This document shows, in pieces, positions 39,201-54,200 of a DNA stretch of 64,000 nt. Source of the stretch: Agapetus fuscipes (lineage: Eukaryota; Arthropoda; Insecta; Trichoptera; Glossosomatidae); NCBI GenBank assembly GCA_951799405.1, contig OX637333.1:28974785-29038784 (forward strand), given 5' to 3'. The position numbers and the translations under genes were made by a program. Numbering within the stretch: the first letter of the stretch is position 1; each line of letters begins with the position of its first letter. The notes beneath the pieces were generated by a model. That model had not been told where the DNA came from, searched no databases, and saw only the letters and a program-made list of their open reading frames with translations.

Positions 39201-42200
39201 TTGAGGAGAAAAAACAGATACAGACATATACATAATTATAAAAACAAGAGAAATGGATATTGTAACAAGATGAATTGTTTAGGTAGAAAATTGAAATTTG
39301 AATTTAAAAATAAAACAAAAGAACGCAGAAAAGGAGGTTAGAACAAAAAAAAAAGAGATTGCTTCCCTGGCTTCAAAGCCACAAGCATGTGAATTCTGTT
39401 ATACTTAATATTGTTGTGGTTTATTATTTATTGTGATGTTGAAATAAAGTTTAACATAAATGTGGTTGTTGTATTTCTAATTGTGGTGTTCATCAGACAG
39501 TGGAGAGTTGCGCATGTAAATAAAACAGAATATAACTTTTAGTCTGTGATGAAGAAATCTCTTGATTGCGGCATTGAATTCGAAGTAGATTATAAACAAA
39601 ACCTCATTGAATATCATCACATTTTGGCGCCCAGTCTTTGTCTTACCTACCTACATTACAGATCAGTCACCATTTTTTGAGGTCCTTGCATACTTCTTTC
39701 ATTTCATCCAGATTCATAAACTTAGAGAGGTTACATGAAAGTATTCTCACGGCAAAGCTGAGGACGAAGATGATGAACAGAGAAGTGATCATTGCGATGT
39801 AGAGATCTCCGTTGATGGTGCCGGACCTGCCCATGATGGGCAGGAAGAGCACGTAGCCAAGGAGAACCAGGTACAGATTGTAGGCCAGGGAGGGGATGTG
39901 GATGATCAGGTACACCCAAACCCATTTATGGACTGAAAACATATCATATTTATCATAAAAACGGTAACAAATCTGCGTGCAAAAGTAAATATGAACAACG
40001 GAATGAGTCTAGTTTGAAAATCTAGTTTGAGTGATCGAGTTCAGAGTGATTCTTCAGATATATATCTAGAAAGGAAAAATGATTTGAGTAAAAAAATAAA
40101 AGGACAAATGACATGAAAAACTACTTATTTCAAATATTTAGCAAATTCTTCAGTTTTGTTTTGTCTCTCCTCACTTGCATTTTTTGACTCGTCCCGTTGT
40201 TCCTTTCCCACACAGAAATGTTTTGAGTGGTTTTCTTATTACACTGTGAAAAGGATTAATTATTAATCTTATCTAAAATAACTTTTTTTACAGAATAAAA
40301 AGAATTCTATAATTTTAAGGATGCTTTATTTTGACTCAATTTTATTTTTCAAATAAAATATCTAACGGGTATTTTATTAAGTTTTGTTGCACTTGAGGAT
40401 GATCTAAGGATTGAAAAAATGAGTACTTACCTAAGGAGTTTTTTTTTTAAATAATAAAAATGAGTGACAACAAAACAGTGTTATAATTATAAAATAATTG
40501 CTATTCTGTAAAAAAGTTATTTGAAAAAAGAGTAAAAAAGAAATGTACAACATAACTTTGGTTTGACGTTGAACACCAACAAGCTAACATAATTTTTGTA
40601 AGAAAGATCCTATGACTGAACTTAATAGCATTCATTTGACAGCTCAACATTTTTTTTCTACTCCCATTTGGTAATTTACAATGCCATACATTTCTACAGC
40701 CCGTTGCTAGTGGTCATTACGCAATAGGTAACCGTGTTGAAATGAGAATGTGCGCATGCGCATTGTCAGAAATGGAACCAAATATTGTATGGGGGTATGA
40801 AGACCTGTCAATCCAAGATGGCCGCAAGTAAACATCTGATTTGTCTTCATACAAATATTACCGATATTAGGTAGGTAGGAATTACCGTGGTGATGAGACT
40901 TTCAGCCCTGTTTAGATGAAAATAATACCATCTATGAACTAAACCAAAATTGTATTTAACTTAATGTGATAAGGGGCCGTCCATAAATTACGTCATCGAT
41001 TTTGGCCGATTTTCGACCCCCCCCCCCCCCCCCTTACAATCATCCAGTCATTATCTAATGACCCCACCCCCCCCTCTTGCCGTAATAACAGATGAACTTA
41101 ATAATTAATAATGCTATATTACTTACATAATATTTTGTATATTTTGTAGAAATTGGTATTTACAAGAACGACATGACTTTTGGTACTCGTACATCATTTG
41201 CCATCATCCGCAGACCAGACTCCCTCCCCCCCCTTAATGTGAATGATGTAACATAGGGACAGCCCCTATGCTGTACAAACTTGATTCACTTTGCTAATAC
41301 AGCTACAGGGCACATGTTTATTTGAGTTTTGAGTTTTAATGCTTAAGCTTATATGCAGCATGTATAAGCGCGACCTTATATGTGTCTGCTTGTGCGTGCA
41401 TGAATTTAATATGAATTCTAAATGTAATATATCTTTGCAACTTAGATTAGATTAGATAATCAATGGAAATGATAAATAACACGTTTTGACAAAAGTAAGG
41501 TTTTAATTACTTCAAATGGATGAGTACATTATAATGACTATATTTAATATGAACACAAACTAATAGACAGATTGCTTAATAATAAAAAAACATAAAATAC
41601 TTACCAAAAGATATCTGTACTCTGGACTCGATAATAATATCACAGAAAACCAATATTGGAAAAAAATTCTATACACAGGCCCATTATCCATCAAAATTTC
41701 AAAAATACTCCCCACTAACATTAAACCCGCGTTCTACACAAATAACAACTTAAAAACTATCCTCTTTAATTAAAAAAATTAAATTGACCTCATGATGAAA
41801 AGTGGAGTTTATGAGATCTCTTGTGGAGATTGTGAACTGAAGTACATCGGACAAACTGCAAGAAATCTAAAAACTAGAATTCAAGAACTCCGCCGTTGCC
41901 TAACAAGCAACGGTCATTCTGAATTCGCCAACCACATTATTGAGTCTAACCATTCCTTTCACACTCACAAGTTAAAACTCCTTCACCGCATTCCCCACAA
42001 AGGTAAAGTTATGAACAACTTTGAAAATCTAGAAATCCAAAAAAATATCAATTCAGAAAATAATCTAAATAATATCCTATTTCCTAACACTTCACCTCTC
42101 CTTTCTATGTTTCCTATTACGCCCCGCCCACATACAACTCCCCCCTCCCCTTCTGTAATTTAAATCCTTGCTTCGTAATTTTGTATTCTGTGTTAGTTTC

Positions 42201-45200
42201 TATTTACACCTGAAGATGGGAGGTACTGCTTCTCCCGAAATTGGTCGTGTACAAAAATAAACTCATGTGAATTAAAACAAAGCAATTTTTATTTTAATCT
42301 ATTAATATTTTGTTATCTATTTCATGGTCATAGAAAAAGTATTGTATGCCACTGCACGTAATTAGCCTTTGTACCACTCGTGCTGTCTATTGTGCCTAAG
42401 TGTACATGTGTTTGTTTGTGGGCATACATCTGAGAGCTTTGAATGAATATATTCTTGCAACTTAGATTATAGATTATAGATAGATGAATATTATGGTCTT
42501 CTTCTATCGGGTGGTTTCAAAATTTACCAATCTTGTTGCTGAACAATTGAGAATAGGCAACCTTTTTTATTTGATCACCATCAAACTTCACAGGAACCAT
42601 TCTTAGAATATTTTACATGTTTCTTGAAAATTTTGTCGGATTAGCGGTTTGGGAGTCTATAAAGGCCATACATACGTACATATACACACATACATTCTGT
42701 TTTATAGGCTTAGATTTAAGAAAAACAGGAATGATTTAAACAGTTCGCTCCCCCAGTTCTTGTTTATCGTATACGCCAATCTTGTCAAATATGACTTTTT
42801 CATGCAGTTGTCTTATGAATCAAATTCTACACAATCTGAGCTAAGAAAAACCGTAAAACTCGATAATGTGAGAGTTCTTTTGAATATTTTTTTAAAAGAA
42901 TTCTTGTTTTCATAAGACACATTGGTCCAGTACACATGCAAACATTGCTCATGTAAAATTTTCTCAATGGCGTATACGGCAAACAAGAACTAAGGCAGCG
43001 ATTTGATAAACAGTATCGTTGTTATGGCCGTATTTTAAATCTATTAATAAATTTCTAATAAATGTTTAATAAAATCTAATAAATTTGTTGTACTTAAAAT
43101 ATTTGTTTTAACAAATCGTATCAAATGATTCACCCCTTTCTGTGAATGTTCACAGATAGGTAGCAGACTTGTTCGGGTTATTCGTCTTAACTGCACCAAT
43201 GTGTTCCTTCAATCGGGTGTTGATGCTGCGCTTGGTTTGTCCAATATAAAAGGCTCCGCATTCGCATGGAACCCTGTACACTCCTGGAGAATCCAACGGG
43301 GTACTATCTTTTACACTTCGGAGCATCTGAAAGATGGAGGACGGAGGACTGAAAGTTGTTTTGATATTAGCCTTTAGGAGCACACGGCTAATTTTATCTG
43401 TCAGACCTCGTATGTATGGTAAGTATAATAATAATAATAATATCAAGCTAATTTATTTTAAATTACAAATGATAAGAGAGCGCCGCTTTTGTGTGTGTCA
43501 CACCTCAAGGGCCGTCTCCGATCATGGATAAGACTTTTTGAAAAGGTGTGTCTTGAGTGCTCCGCGAAATACACCCACAGATTTGAATCTGACGGCGTGG
43601 CTGAACCAAATTGACTGCTCCATCGCCCGCAGATCAGAGTGTCTGCCTCCTTACACCCATCTCAACAGGCAACATCATGTCAGTCAGATAAGGTAGAGCC
43701 AAGCCATTGATGGCTTTATACACCATCACACAAACACTGTAGACCACCTTCTCCAGGAAACGAAGCCAATGTAGTGTATTTAACAGCGGAGTGATGTGAG
43801 CGAATTTGGGTAACCTGAATATAAGTCTTGCTGCCGCATTCAACACAGATTGAAAGCGATTAAATTGCTTCTTTGGCTGACCACTATAAAGCGTTGAACA
43901 ATAGTCAATCCGAGACATCACAAACGCGCCCACTAGGGTCTTGACTGCATCTGATGGTAAACACTTTCTAATAGCCTTTATTTGGCGAAGTGAAAAAAAG
44001 GAGAAGCTATTGTGGCATCCATCTGCCTTTCCAGTGTCAGATTCCGATCCATTAAGACTCCTAATATATTCCACTCCTTATATGCTCCACTTCTGGGAAC
44101 GTCATATGAAGTGGTAGATTTTTTGCTTTTTACTCTGTTGAGAGCAGAAACGTAACCGTTGGGATGTGAGAGTCTCGCGGATGATGTGTACTTCCGCTTC
44201 AAGGCTTTCTTCATCACAATTTTTTTTGGCTCGAGTCAATAAAGATGAGGGAACTGACATCAATTGTGCAGGGTGATGATGCGAGGTTTTGTGAAGGTAT
44301 CTGTTGGTGTGTGTGAGCTTCCTGTAGACAGAGTGACCCAAACTGCCGTCTATCTTCCTGCGCACCAATACATCCAGGAATGGAATGGAATTGTCAGTTT
44401 CAATCTCCACCGAGAACTTAATCTGGGGGTGTACACGGTTCATTTTATCTGATTCTTAGAGAGATGGATTATTTACCTGTAAGATACAGAGGAGTCAGAT
44501 GCATCAGGAGATTGGCGAGTGCAGAAGACAGCAGAGGAAGGACAAACACAGCCGCAGAGCGCGAGCCCACGCAGGTCATGATGAAGAGGACTATGGCCCA
44601 TGGCACTTGGGCTGTCACCAGGTTCAGCTGAGTGACCATGGACTGGGACAAACCTCGCTACAATAAACGACAAGGGAAACATTTGGTCACATATCATTAA
44701 TGTAAACAATACTTTCATGAAAATGTTGTTAAAGGTTTGAAATTGATGTTATTCCCCGCCTCCTTCTTGTTCTATCAACAATAACTTTGACCCTGGTTCA
44801 ACAGATGCCATTGAGTAATTGTTAGTTAAGTAATAATTCATTAAAATATTGAAATAGTGATTTTTTAATTGATAATGTTATCACCTGCTTCTGGACAGGC
44901 AAAAAAAGGTTAATCCTCTCCACAAATCTATTTTTATTAAAAAAATAATAATAATAATCATGCATTGAATATACGAGTAATATGAATTTTACACGTTGAT
45001 ATATCTTTGCAGCTTGATTTTAGGTATAATAAAAAAAACGCAACGCAACTAAGCCACACATATAGTGTAACTTCTTGCATGTGGCGAGTTGAACCTATTT
45101 ATTTTTACAGGTAAGGGGGCGGCCTTACGCCAACCACTTCAGTTGAAGTGGGGGTTTCCCAGCTCCCGAAAGGGCTGGTACTCATTTCTTGTGAAGGCTG

Positions 45201-48200
45201 AGTAAACCTTGCGGGTATTTTATTTTGGGGGTTGAAATAAACACCGAAACGGGAAATCATTTCTGACACCCTCGGTGGGATTCGAACCTGAGCCCACGGC
45301 ATGGAATGCAAGCACTCTACCAACTGAGCTATCGTAGGTATAGAAGAGAGAAATACCTGGATACATATTTTATTATAACTAACCTTGCCTTCCCGCCATC
45401 TGTCGACCAAAAGTGGAACTAAAGCATAGACTGCGATTCCCGGACACCAGTACAGAGGGAATATGAGCCACACGTTGGAGTACCAAGGCATGGCCAAGGA
45501 GGAGATCCCGTCCAAGATGGCTGCTATCGTCACATTGAGAAGCAGAACTGCCAACATTCCAGCAATTCTAGCTCCAAGAGCGTAGCCAAATTCAATCCAC
45601 GCAGCCCCTATTCACAAAAACATAATATAGTAAGAAAAAATTTAAATAAGGTACAATTATTTAAAAGGATGATGCTAAACTTTTATTTGCTTGTATTGAA
45701 ATAGGCATCTGTGATTTATCATTAGAAGTTTTGAAAAAATATTTAAGTAAATTGTTATTAAAAGAGTGCTTTTGAATTGTTCTGTGCTGTTTTTGCGAGA
45801 AAATAAATGAAATTTTCTTCTAAAAAAAAGCAATCTAATCTAATCTAAGCTGCAAAGATATATATCATTTAAGATTTATATTAAATGCATTCCCACGAGC
45901 AAACATGTATAATTTTGCGCTAACACATGCCGCATGTGGACCTACAATATAAAAACCCAATCTCAAATGAACATAAGCCCTGCAACTCTTGCGGTCCTTC
46001 CCTGAAACAGGGGTGACATTGGCAAAGTGAACCATTTTTTACAGTATGGGTGGTCAGCCGCATACCAACCTATAAGTAAAGGATGCACTTTTTAAAATAA
46101 ATAAAATGATAAGAAAGGTTTGAGGCTGAGATTAATACATTGATGGTTTGGATCTTTGATAAGTTAGTGTAAAAGTGGTTATTTTACAATATGAGAAATG
46201 TAATGAAGCAGTTGATTAATTTTTATTACAATGTTGACAGTTAGCAAGCTTTTGAAGCAAATTAATATTTTTAAAGCGAGTTAAAAGAAATTCATGTGTG
46301 GAAAAGCAGAAATAGAGTTGAATAAGAGTTTTAGGCTTACACGGCCGGCTGATGATGCTGGAGTGATGTTTTCCGGGATCTGTTGCCGTGGTCTTTTTTT
46401 TTTTTTTCAATGAGGGCTTATATGTCTACCATCTTGCTTCTACAGCGTGTGTTTGTTGTTTTAAAAGCACCATCTATGAATCGCATTGCGAAACTATGAA
46501 TATATGTAAGAGAAATTACACATATAACCATGGAGTTCTATTAAATGGAGAGGCTATTTATTTGATTTAGTTCTAAACACTATGATCCATACAGTCACTG
46601 AAATCTAATTTCGCCAGACATTGTCCCTTGTTTTGTCTCGCTCGCACAACATACGTTTTTTGTTGTTGTCCTTTTCTATCACGTTATGTGTCTCTACTCC
46701 GTCGTTAATTTACGTAAGCAGTAATTTTGCTTAGCAACGAATTGTTGATGTTATTTTCCTTGACAACATAATTTAGTGTTGTCAAAGGTTTTGAAAATAT
46801 CTGATACTTTTTAATGCTTCTGTTCCATAAACATAAATATAAAATTATTTCAATTACATTTTTTTAATTTTAAGTTTTTTCAATGATGTTAGGAGTAATA
46901 TCTATAGAAGACTAAGTAAAAAAATATTATTTTTAATCCAATTTCCTTGAAATATAAAAGGATAAATATGTAAAATGTAAAATGTAATTTGTCATGTATG
47001 TTCCTTGACTTATAGGTTGTTATGCGGCTGACCACCCATACTGTAAAAAATTGGTTCACTTTGCCAATGTCACCCCTGTTTCAGGGAAGAACGGCAAGAG
47101 TTGCAAGGCGTATGTTCATTTGAGATTGGGTTTTTATATTGTAGGTCCACATGCGGCATGTGTTAGCGCGAAATTATACATATCTGCTTGTGGGAATGCA
47201 TTTAATATAAATCTTAAATGATATATATCTTTGCAGCTTAGATTAGATTAGATAAATAAAACAAAAAGTGTAGGGTAGAAATTGAAATTTTGAATTTTGA
47301 AATACAGACCACTTCAAATACATACATTTCACAAAAAAAAATGTTCTCACGTGACGGTATCAGATACTATATTTTATCATCATCACATCTCTATCACTAA
47401 AAATGGCCGACGGTTTGACAGCGGGGCTATTGTTTTGTGGCTAAAGGTATTGGCAGATAAAATATTAATTGAATTTACTTAAATATTAATATTCACTGGT
47501 AATTACGAGTGAAAAATTACTCCAGATTTTTTATTACAATTTCTCGTATTGTTTGTGCATTTGGAAAATGTATGGCTTGGCATTTTTACGATTTTTCTTT
47601 CCAGTTAGGAAACACACCTGTTAATAGTTGGAAGGTTACCGATAGACTGAATTCGGATTTTTGTATGATGAGTGGGGTAGCGCATTTCTAATTCACAAAG
47701 GATTGCTTTCTCAGCCTATCCAGTCCTTCCAATCCATGCATATAATGATTTTTTCTACATATCATCACCCCTTGTATTATTGGACTTCTTCCGTTTTTCG
47801 GCCAAGCGTTTAGATTTAGATAGCGCAGACCACGGCAACAGATCCCGGAAAACATCACTCCAGCAGAAATAGAGTTTACCCTAAAAAGCTGACATTGTTG
47901 CTTAAGATGAATCCCAGAAGGCAAGAAAGGAAAGATTGTTACAAATTGTATTTACACAATTATTACACAATGATTTCTGGAAACAGAAGAAAGCTGAAAA
48001 GATATATTTTATTAAATTGATTGTTTTTTTTATTCTAAAGCATTCTGTTTACAGTCACTTCTAAAGCTGTGTGAAGAGAGACATGCGTACGCTTGATCGT
48101 TTCGGAACAGGAAAAAAACGCCATCGATTGTTGACTTTGAAAAGCATAGAGAAGTAATCGCAGAGAATGACAGAATTTCAAGCGGCAGTTGACGGTAGCA

Positions 48201-51200
48201 TTTTTATGATTAAAATTAGTTTTTCGCATTACTGCCAAGATTCCTAACAAGGTTTGGTTCCGTTTTTCCGTATGGTGTGTTCTGTGGCTCCTCCATCTGC
48301 GATTGGTTGGAATTCTGGACCGGAATGCTCCCATTGGTGACATCTAAATGTTTAAAACTTTGTACATAGGAACATCATTTTGAATATTTTGACAGTTGCA
48401 AGCATGGACAAATCCATTCTAACCTCAAAATCTACAGATGACATTTGAATTTAAACAACAGAATTTTATATGAGACGCGGGAAATTTTCAATTTTAAACA
48501 AAATCTTTCTTTACTATTTGATAAAACTATTATTTTTATCGATACTTGCAACTCTCGTAATAAAGAAATCAACAAATCAACACGGCTTGCTTAAACTGAA
48601 TATAGTGAAAATCACAACTAACGTCGCCATCTTGTTATATGTATCTTTCGATCGTTCAAAATGAAGTTGATTCAATCGCTGAAATTCAACTTCATTTTCT
48701 TTTAATAAAAAAACACAAAATACAATACATTGATTATAGCCATTTGAAGGCCCTAAAGTCATATAAGCGCCCTCATTTAGCGGTCATTTAAATTCAGTTT
48801 AAACAGTGTAGTTACATCTGTAAGTAGGTATAGCTTTTTAGTAAATATTTTTTACAGAAATTATATAAAAAAAGCAAATTTATACGCGAAAACTGAATTA
48901 ATTTAAGTCTGTTGAAAATGTTTTCATGTTTGACACCTTCAAGAGAATTTGAGAAATTTTGAAAAAATACATTTTGAAATTTTCGAACCCAACTTTACAA
49001 CTTTTTCCTCTAAGGATTTTACTGTAATTGTATTTTTAAAAATAATACTTGATCAATTGATTGTTTAGTAGAGGCAAAAAAAAAATGAGCTATGTACATA
49101 AAGAATTCAAAGATATTTTAGTTCCTATTATTTCCCAGATAGCATTTTAAACTTGGATCTGACTTGCAACAAGTTTGATGTGTCAAAAGTGAAGGCTTGC
49201 TGCAAGTTCACCATGGCAAGTACATACACTTGAGGCAAGTTTTAATCTAACTTTCTAGTTTCCCAGCAACAAGCTTGCAGGAACTTTGTCATAACAAAGT
49301 TCCCGCAAGCTTGTTATGACAAAATTGCAAAATGTTTGCTCCTGCAAATTATATATATATTTTTATATTATTATAATATTTAAAAAACAATTAAGATGAA
49401 ATATTTTTATTTTATTTTATTTACAGTTTGCTTATAGTAGTAACAAAGTTTTATAATAGTCACATCATCATCATCATTGGCACGACCTCCCTCAGCAACC
49501 GCTGCCAGCGCTGTCTATCCAACGTCTTCCTCCTCCAGTCCCACATTCCCACTGCACGGCTATCCGCCACCACTCCATCCAGCCATCTTGAACGTGGTCT
49601 TCTCACTGTCCGCCGTCCGATTGTGATGAATAAAAATTGGGCTGCTGAACCATATTTTCAATTATTGCGTCATCTACAAATAATTGAAAATATTCCAGCA
49701 ACGTTAAGATTTTAATGGATTGTAAAAAACTGGCAGTGCACGTTGTGTCGGGGATATCCAAGTCACGGTGTCGCCAGCGTACTTCTGTCCGCAACGAATG
49801 GGCCTGATGTTGTCCATCACCTTCCACCGCATTTGCTTCTTCCTCCTGGTCAACATCACTAGGTGCCTGAAAAGAAATAAATAGTTACGTTTATAATATC
49901 ATCCACAAATAAAATAGAAATTGGAACCATAGAAAACCTATTTTAGAGGACTTCAGTCAATGTCAATGCAGTACAATCTGTGATTAATTATACAGATACG
50001 AGTATAAAGGTACCGATTTATAGCTAATTTGTTGAGATATTATATTTTGAATAAAATGAGGATTTTTTAATAGATAAACAGAAAAATAAAATACTAACGT
50101 TTATTTCAATGGGCACCCCAATAGGGAAGTTGCAGTGGTAGGGAAAACGGTTGAAAATAATATGGTTGTGTAGAGTACATTTCAAGGATCACAACCATAT
50201 ATTTTTTCAATAGTAAAAATAAAGATGTCATTGATAATTTTGAAAAATAAAATGCGGAGAATTTTAATCCCGCCAAAAAAGCAATGTAAACGGCTGGGGA
50301 CGTGTGTCGTCATTTTGACGACAAACGTCGCTGTCAAACTGACTACCTGGGCCATTTGACACCTAAACTCCGAAGATCTGACGTCATATCCGCCCGAATA
50401 AAGCAATGACCTGTTTTAGCGGAAATGGAAAATACGCGAATTTTAAAGAGCTATAATTTAAAAATTAAGGCACATATAATTTTTTTAAAAACGCCAATGC
50501 ATTTAAAAAAATATAGCCTACCATTTTATGAAATAAAATAAAAAAGTGCAATTACCCTATTATCTGGCTCAACTCCTCTGCAGTCATCTCGTCACCGTTT
50601 TCGATCCTTGGCCCCCCCCAGGTTGTAATTTCGTCATCTTCATTTTCAAGTTCTACATCTGATGCATTTCCATTCAAACACATATTAATCTCTCGAATAG
50701 AGTAAGACATCTGAAAAAATAAAATAGTAAGGCGGTTAAAAATGACCTCAAAATCCTGTGTATGTTCAACCATACACGTTATTTTGTATACAAAAAAAAG
50801 TACTAAAAAACATAGAACTTGCTACAAATTATATACTGTTGAATAGTTTATGAACTAAGGAACACGCTAAAAATGATTTTTTCTCAATTTAATGTATAAT
50901 TACCTTGAAAATTGACGATTTCGAGGGGAAGAATTGTCAGAGTTGAAACGCAAGCCGGCTTGACAGTTGACAGACGTTATGGCGGTTAAAATGCAGGCAG
51001 GAAACATTAAGAAAAAATATAATGCTGTAAGCACAACTTGTAAGCATAACGTTGCAGCAATATTGCAATAAACTTATTTTGTCATATTTGACATGACAAT
51101 ATAAATTCAAGAACAAATCAAACTTGCAGCAAACTGACCTGCTATCTGGGTTATATCTTTCAAATATGTTTATGTAGATTAATGTTTTTAATGTGACTGT

Positions 51201-54200
51201 GGTGGGAGGTTTGATTGAGGATAGATTACCCACTGTTTCTTGAAACAGAAAGATGGAGAATGGTTGGAAGGGATAGGAGAGTTGGAGATGCAGTATTTGA
51301 GAGGCTAAGTTTAATTTGGACTATAGCGCCATTGGAAAGAAGGATACAGTTATTTGTTTTCCCCTACCTTGACTGTCGAGAGTATATGCTGTATTGTCGT
51401 ATCCACCATTGTGTTTTTGATCCGCGACATGGACATACATGGAGTCCTGGTCAGTGGTCGTCTTTTTCTTCTTTGGCTTCAGCTTAGCGATGAACTTGGG
51501 CATGTGCATCCGCTTCCCGAGGCGGCTCTCGCTAAATGTCTTGCCTAACGGCCCGGGACCCTCGGGCAACCAAGACCCTAGAGAAAGTTAGTCTGTTTTT
51601 TTGTGCACTGGCGACCCTTTTATCTAGCTTTAGATTGAATGAAACTAAAGAAGGAATGAGCTTCAATCAACAGATAAAACTGTGATGTAAATTTTACTTT
51701 TAATGACCATAAAAAACAAAAAATGTTTTAATGAGATTATGATTTAGGTAAAAATGTATATATCAAATCTTAATTTAATTAAATAAAATGAAACAACATC
51801 TAAATTGTATTGTATTCTTAGTTTTTTTGGTATAAGTTACTTAAACAGTGATATTTTAATTAAAATATATTCTTGCAATTTCATAAATTCATGATGCTCA
51901 TTCTGTCTTTAGGATGTATTTTATTATCCCAAAAGTGGTAGCCCCCCAGTTTAAAAACCGCTGCAATAAACCATATAGCATGGATTGATTGTGAATGACC
52001 CAAAACAAAAAATATTAAATTATTTATCATCTGTGTTTGGTACACTTGGACTTGGAGGGAATGTTTCAAATTAGAGTTCTTCTCAGTGGTCAAACGTCAC
52101 AGGCTTATGTTACAAGATTTTAGACCTTTGGCCATGTTTTGTTAGACTTTTGGCGTCACAGCAGTTTTTCTATAGAATTGGAATTGCCTTCATTACGTCC
52201 AATTTAAATAACGTACCATTAGTGCTTGTTAGTCTTATGTCCATCAGAGATAATTTCACCTGAGCAATGTTGGTAAGTGTACTGGACCTATGAGTCTTAT
52301 GAAAACTGGAAATTGATTTTAAAAATATTTAAAAGAACTCTCACATTATTGTGTTTAAAATTATTTTTTTAGCTCAGATTGTGTAGAATGGGATTATAAG
52401 ACAATTTCATTGAAAGGCCAAAGGCAGATAAGCTAAACACTGGGCGGACGATAAGTAAAATATGTTTTTGTCTTACATTGGGAAAGTCTTCCGATGAATA
52501 TGACCACACTGAAGAAGGATATGAGCATGGTGATGATGTTGATGGCAATACCGGCTCCTTTAGAGTACCGTACCAGAAACCAGCCCAAGTAGTCATAGTA
52601 CACCATTTGTCCTTGTTCGTGAGACTGAAAAAAACAAGCATTTTATGACGTAATATTTTTCCAAAATGAGGAGCAAATTACCTATATTGGAGTCATCAGT
52701 GTAGGTAACAACACCAAGATAAAACTTGTCTAGTTTGTCTACCTTGAGTTTAATCCACTCAATTTTTCTCTAAACTGTTGAAGCGTGGACCATAAAAGAA
52801 ATAGAAATTAGAAAAAATTATGCTTTTGAAATGTGGTACTTGAGGTGTATGCTCTAAATCCCATAGACTGCTAGACATATCAACAAATTCATTCGTCGGG
52901 AGCTACATTTGGGTGGTTTGACTCAAACCAGTATATGTACGCGCCATATTCTTCAGTTCTTTGGACACGTTATCCGTGGCATTGAGGATAGCCTGGAATG
53001 ACTGGTTGTAATCGGTAACTTGGAGGGTAAGAACGGAAGAACCCCCACATGATGGACCTATCAAATGAAGACAGCAGCAGTGCAGTCAAGAGAGAACTGG
53101 AAAAGAGTGGTGGTTGCTTCCACAAGGGTAACAATCCTCAGTAATGAGGAACAGGATTAACTGCCCTATGCAAATGAGCGTACGCGATACGCAAACTTTG
53201 AGTGCACTATTCTGCTACATCCCGTATCGCGTACGCGCTTGAGAAAAAATAATATATTTGAAAACTACAAACCGCCTGGCGTCTGCCTGAGTTCCAAAGT
53301 TGCGTCATTACAAGTCTAAACAAGTTAGTTCCCTATGGACAGGACATTTGGTTGTTTTTTTGACATTTTGTAATTTTTCATACACATTCTTCAAAAGTCA
53401 GAGGTACGTACATTGCGGTTTCGAAACCTGATTATTTTTTGCCTATTTCTCGGAAATTAAGATATGTGCGTGCATTACCTTCATGTCTGCAACTTCGGGG
53501 GCATGTCCCAGCTTCCTGAGCAAGGCCAGGATGTTGTCTCCCAAGTGCTGGTGGCTGGCAGGGTCTATGTACTTCTCAGAGTCGTACTTGGTGTGGTAAA
53601 CATAGCCGTTGCGGCAGAATGCAAAATCTAGGCCTGGAAAAGTAGGCAAGCAAATGTCACAGGGCTATGTTACTAGGGTCCTTAGTGATCAATCATCTAT
53701 GTTGCATTTATATATTAATAATTATTAAAAATGCATATTTCATTCACCCTCACGAGCATATACATGCAAGTTCACACTTACACATGTGCACTTGCAAAAT
53801 AAACTAAGTGGCGTCTGCAAAAGTGAACCTATTTTTTTACAGCATGGGAGGTCAGTCTACATCCCAAACCTATTAGACAAGGGCCCAATACTAAACAATA
53901 AATAAGCCTCAGGCTTACACAGCCGGCTGATGATGCTGGAGAGTTGCTTTCCGGGATCTGTTGCTGTGGTTTGTGGGAGCTTCCACAGACCACTTGGAAA
54001 AATTGGTGCTTTCTATAGCAGTGACCAAGCTCGCAGAGGGCTCTTGGGGCGTGATTCACACAACAGCGCTCACCAAATAAATCATCCTATAATAGTAAAA
54101 TTATTTTAATTATAAAACACAAGGAGCCATACCTATTTGAAAGCAATAAAACATAGAGCTTTGTGACCAGCTGATCGTTGTTCCATATAAAATGTATTAG

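Larger units (their letters stand above)
49131..51150 (-). mobile_element. piggyBac-like element, decayed and invaded
   Basis: Inverted ends CCCAGATAGCA at 49136 and TGCTATCTGGG ending near 51150. The minus strand holds a transposase N-terminal piece ([28 protein letters not shown]) at about 49630-49870, typical of piggyBac transposases, and an upstream acidic ORF (50558-50710) that could be an earlier exon. The element contains a LINE fragment (49465-49625) and the 50105-50415 repeat. TTAA duplications are not visible at the ends. Confidence 0.6.

Noticed and set aside
48035..48343. 102-codon minus-strand ORF
   Set aside because: No recognisable family, no splice context with ERMP1; kept only as unassigned intron sequence.
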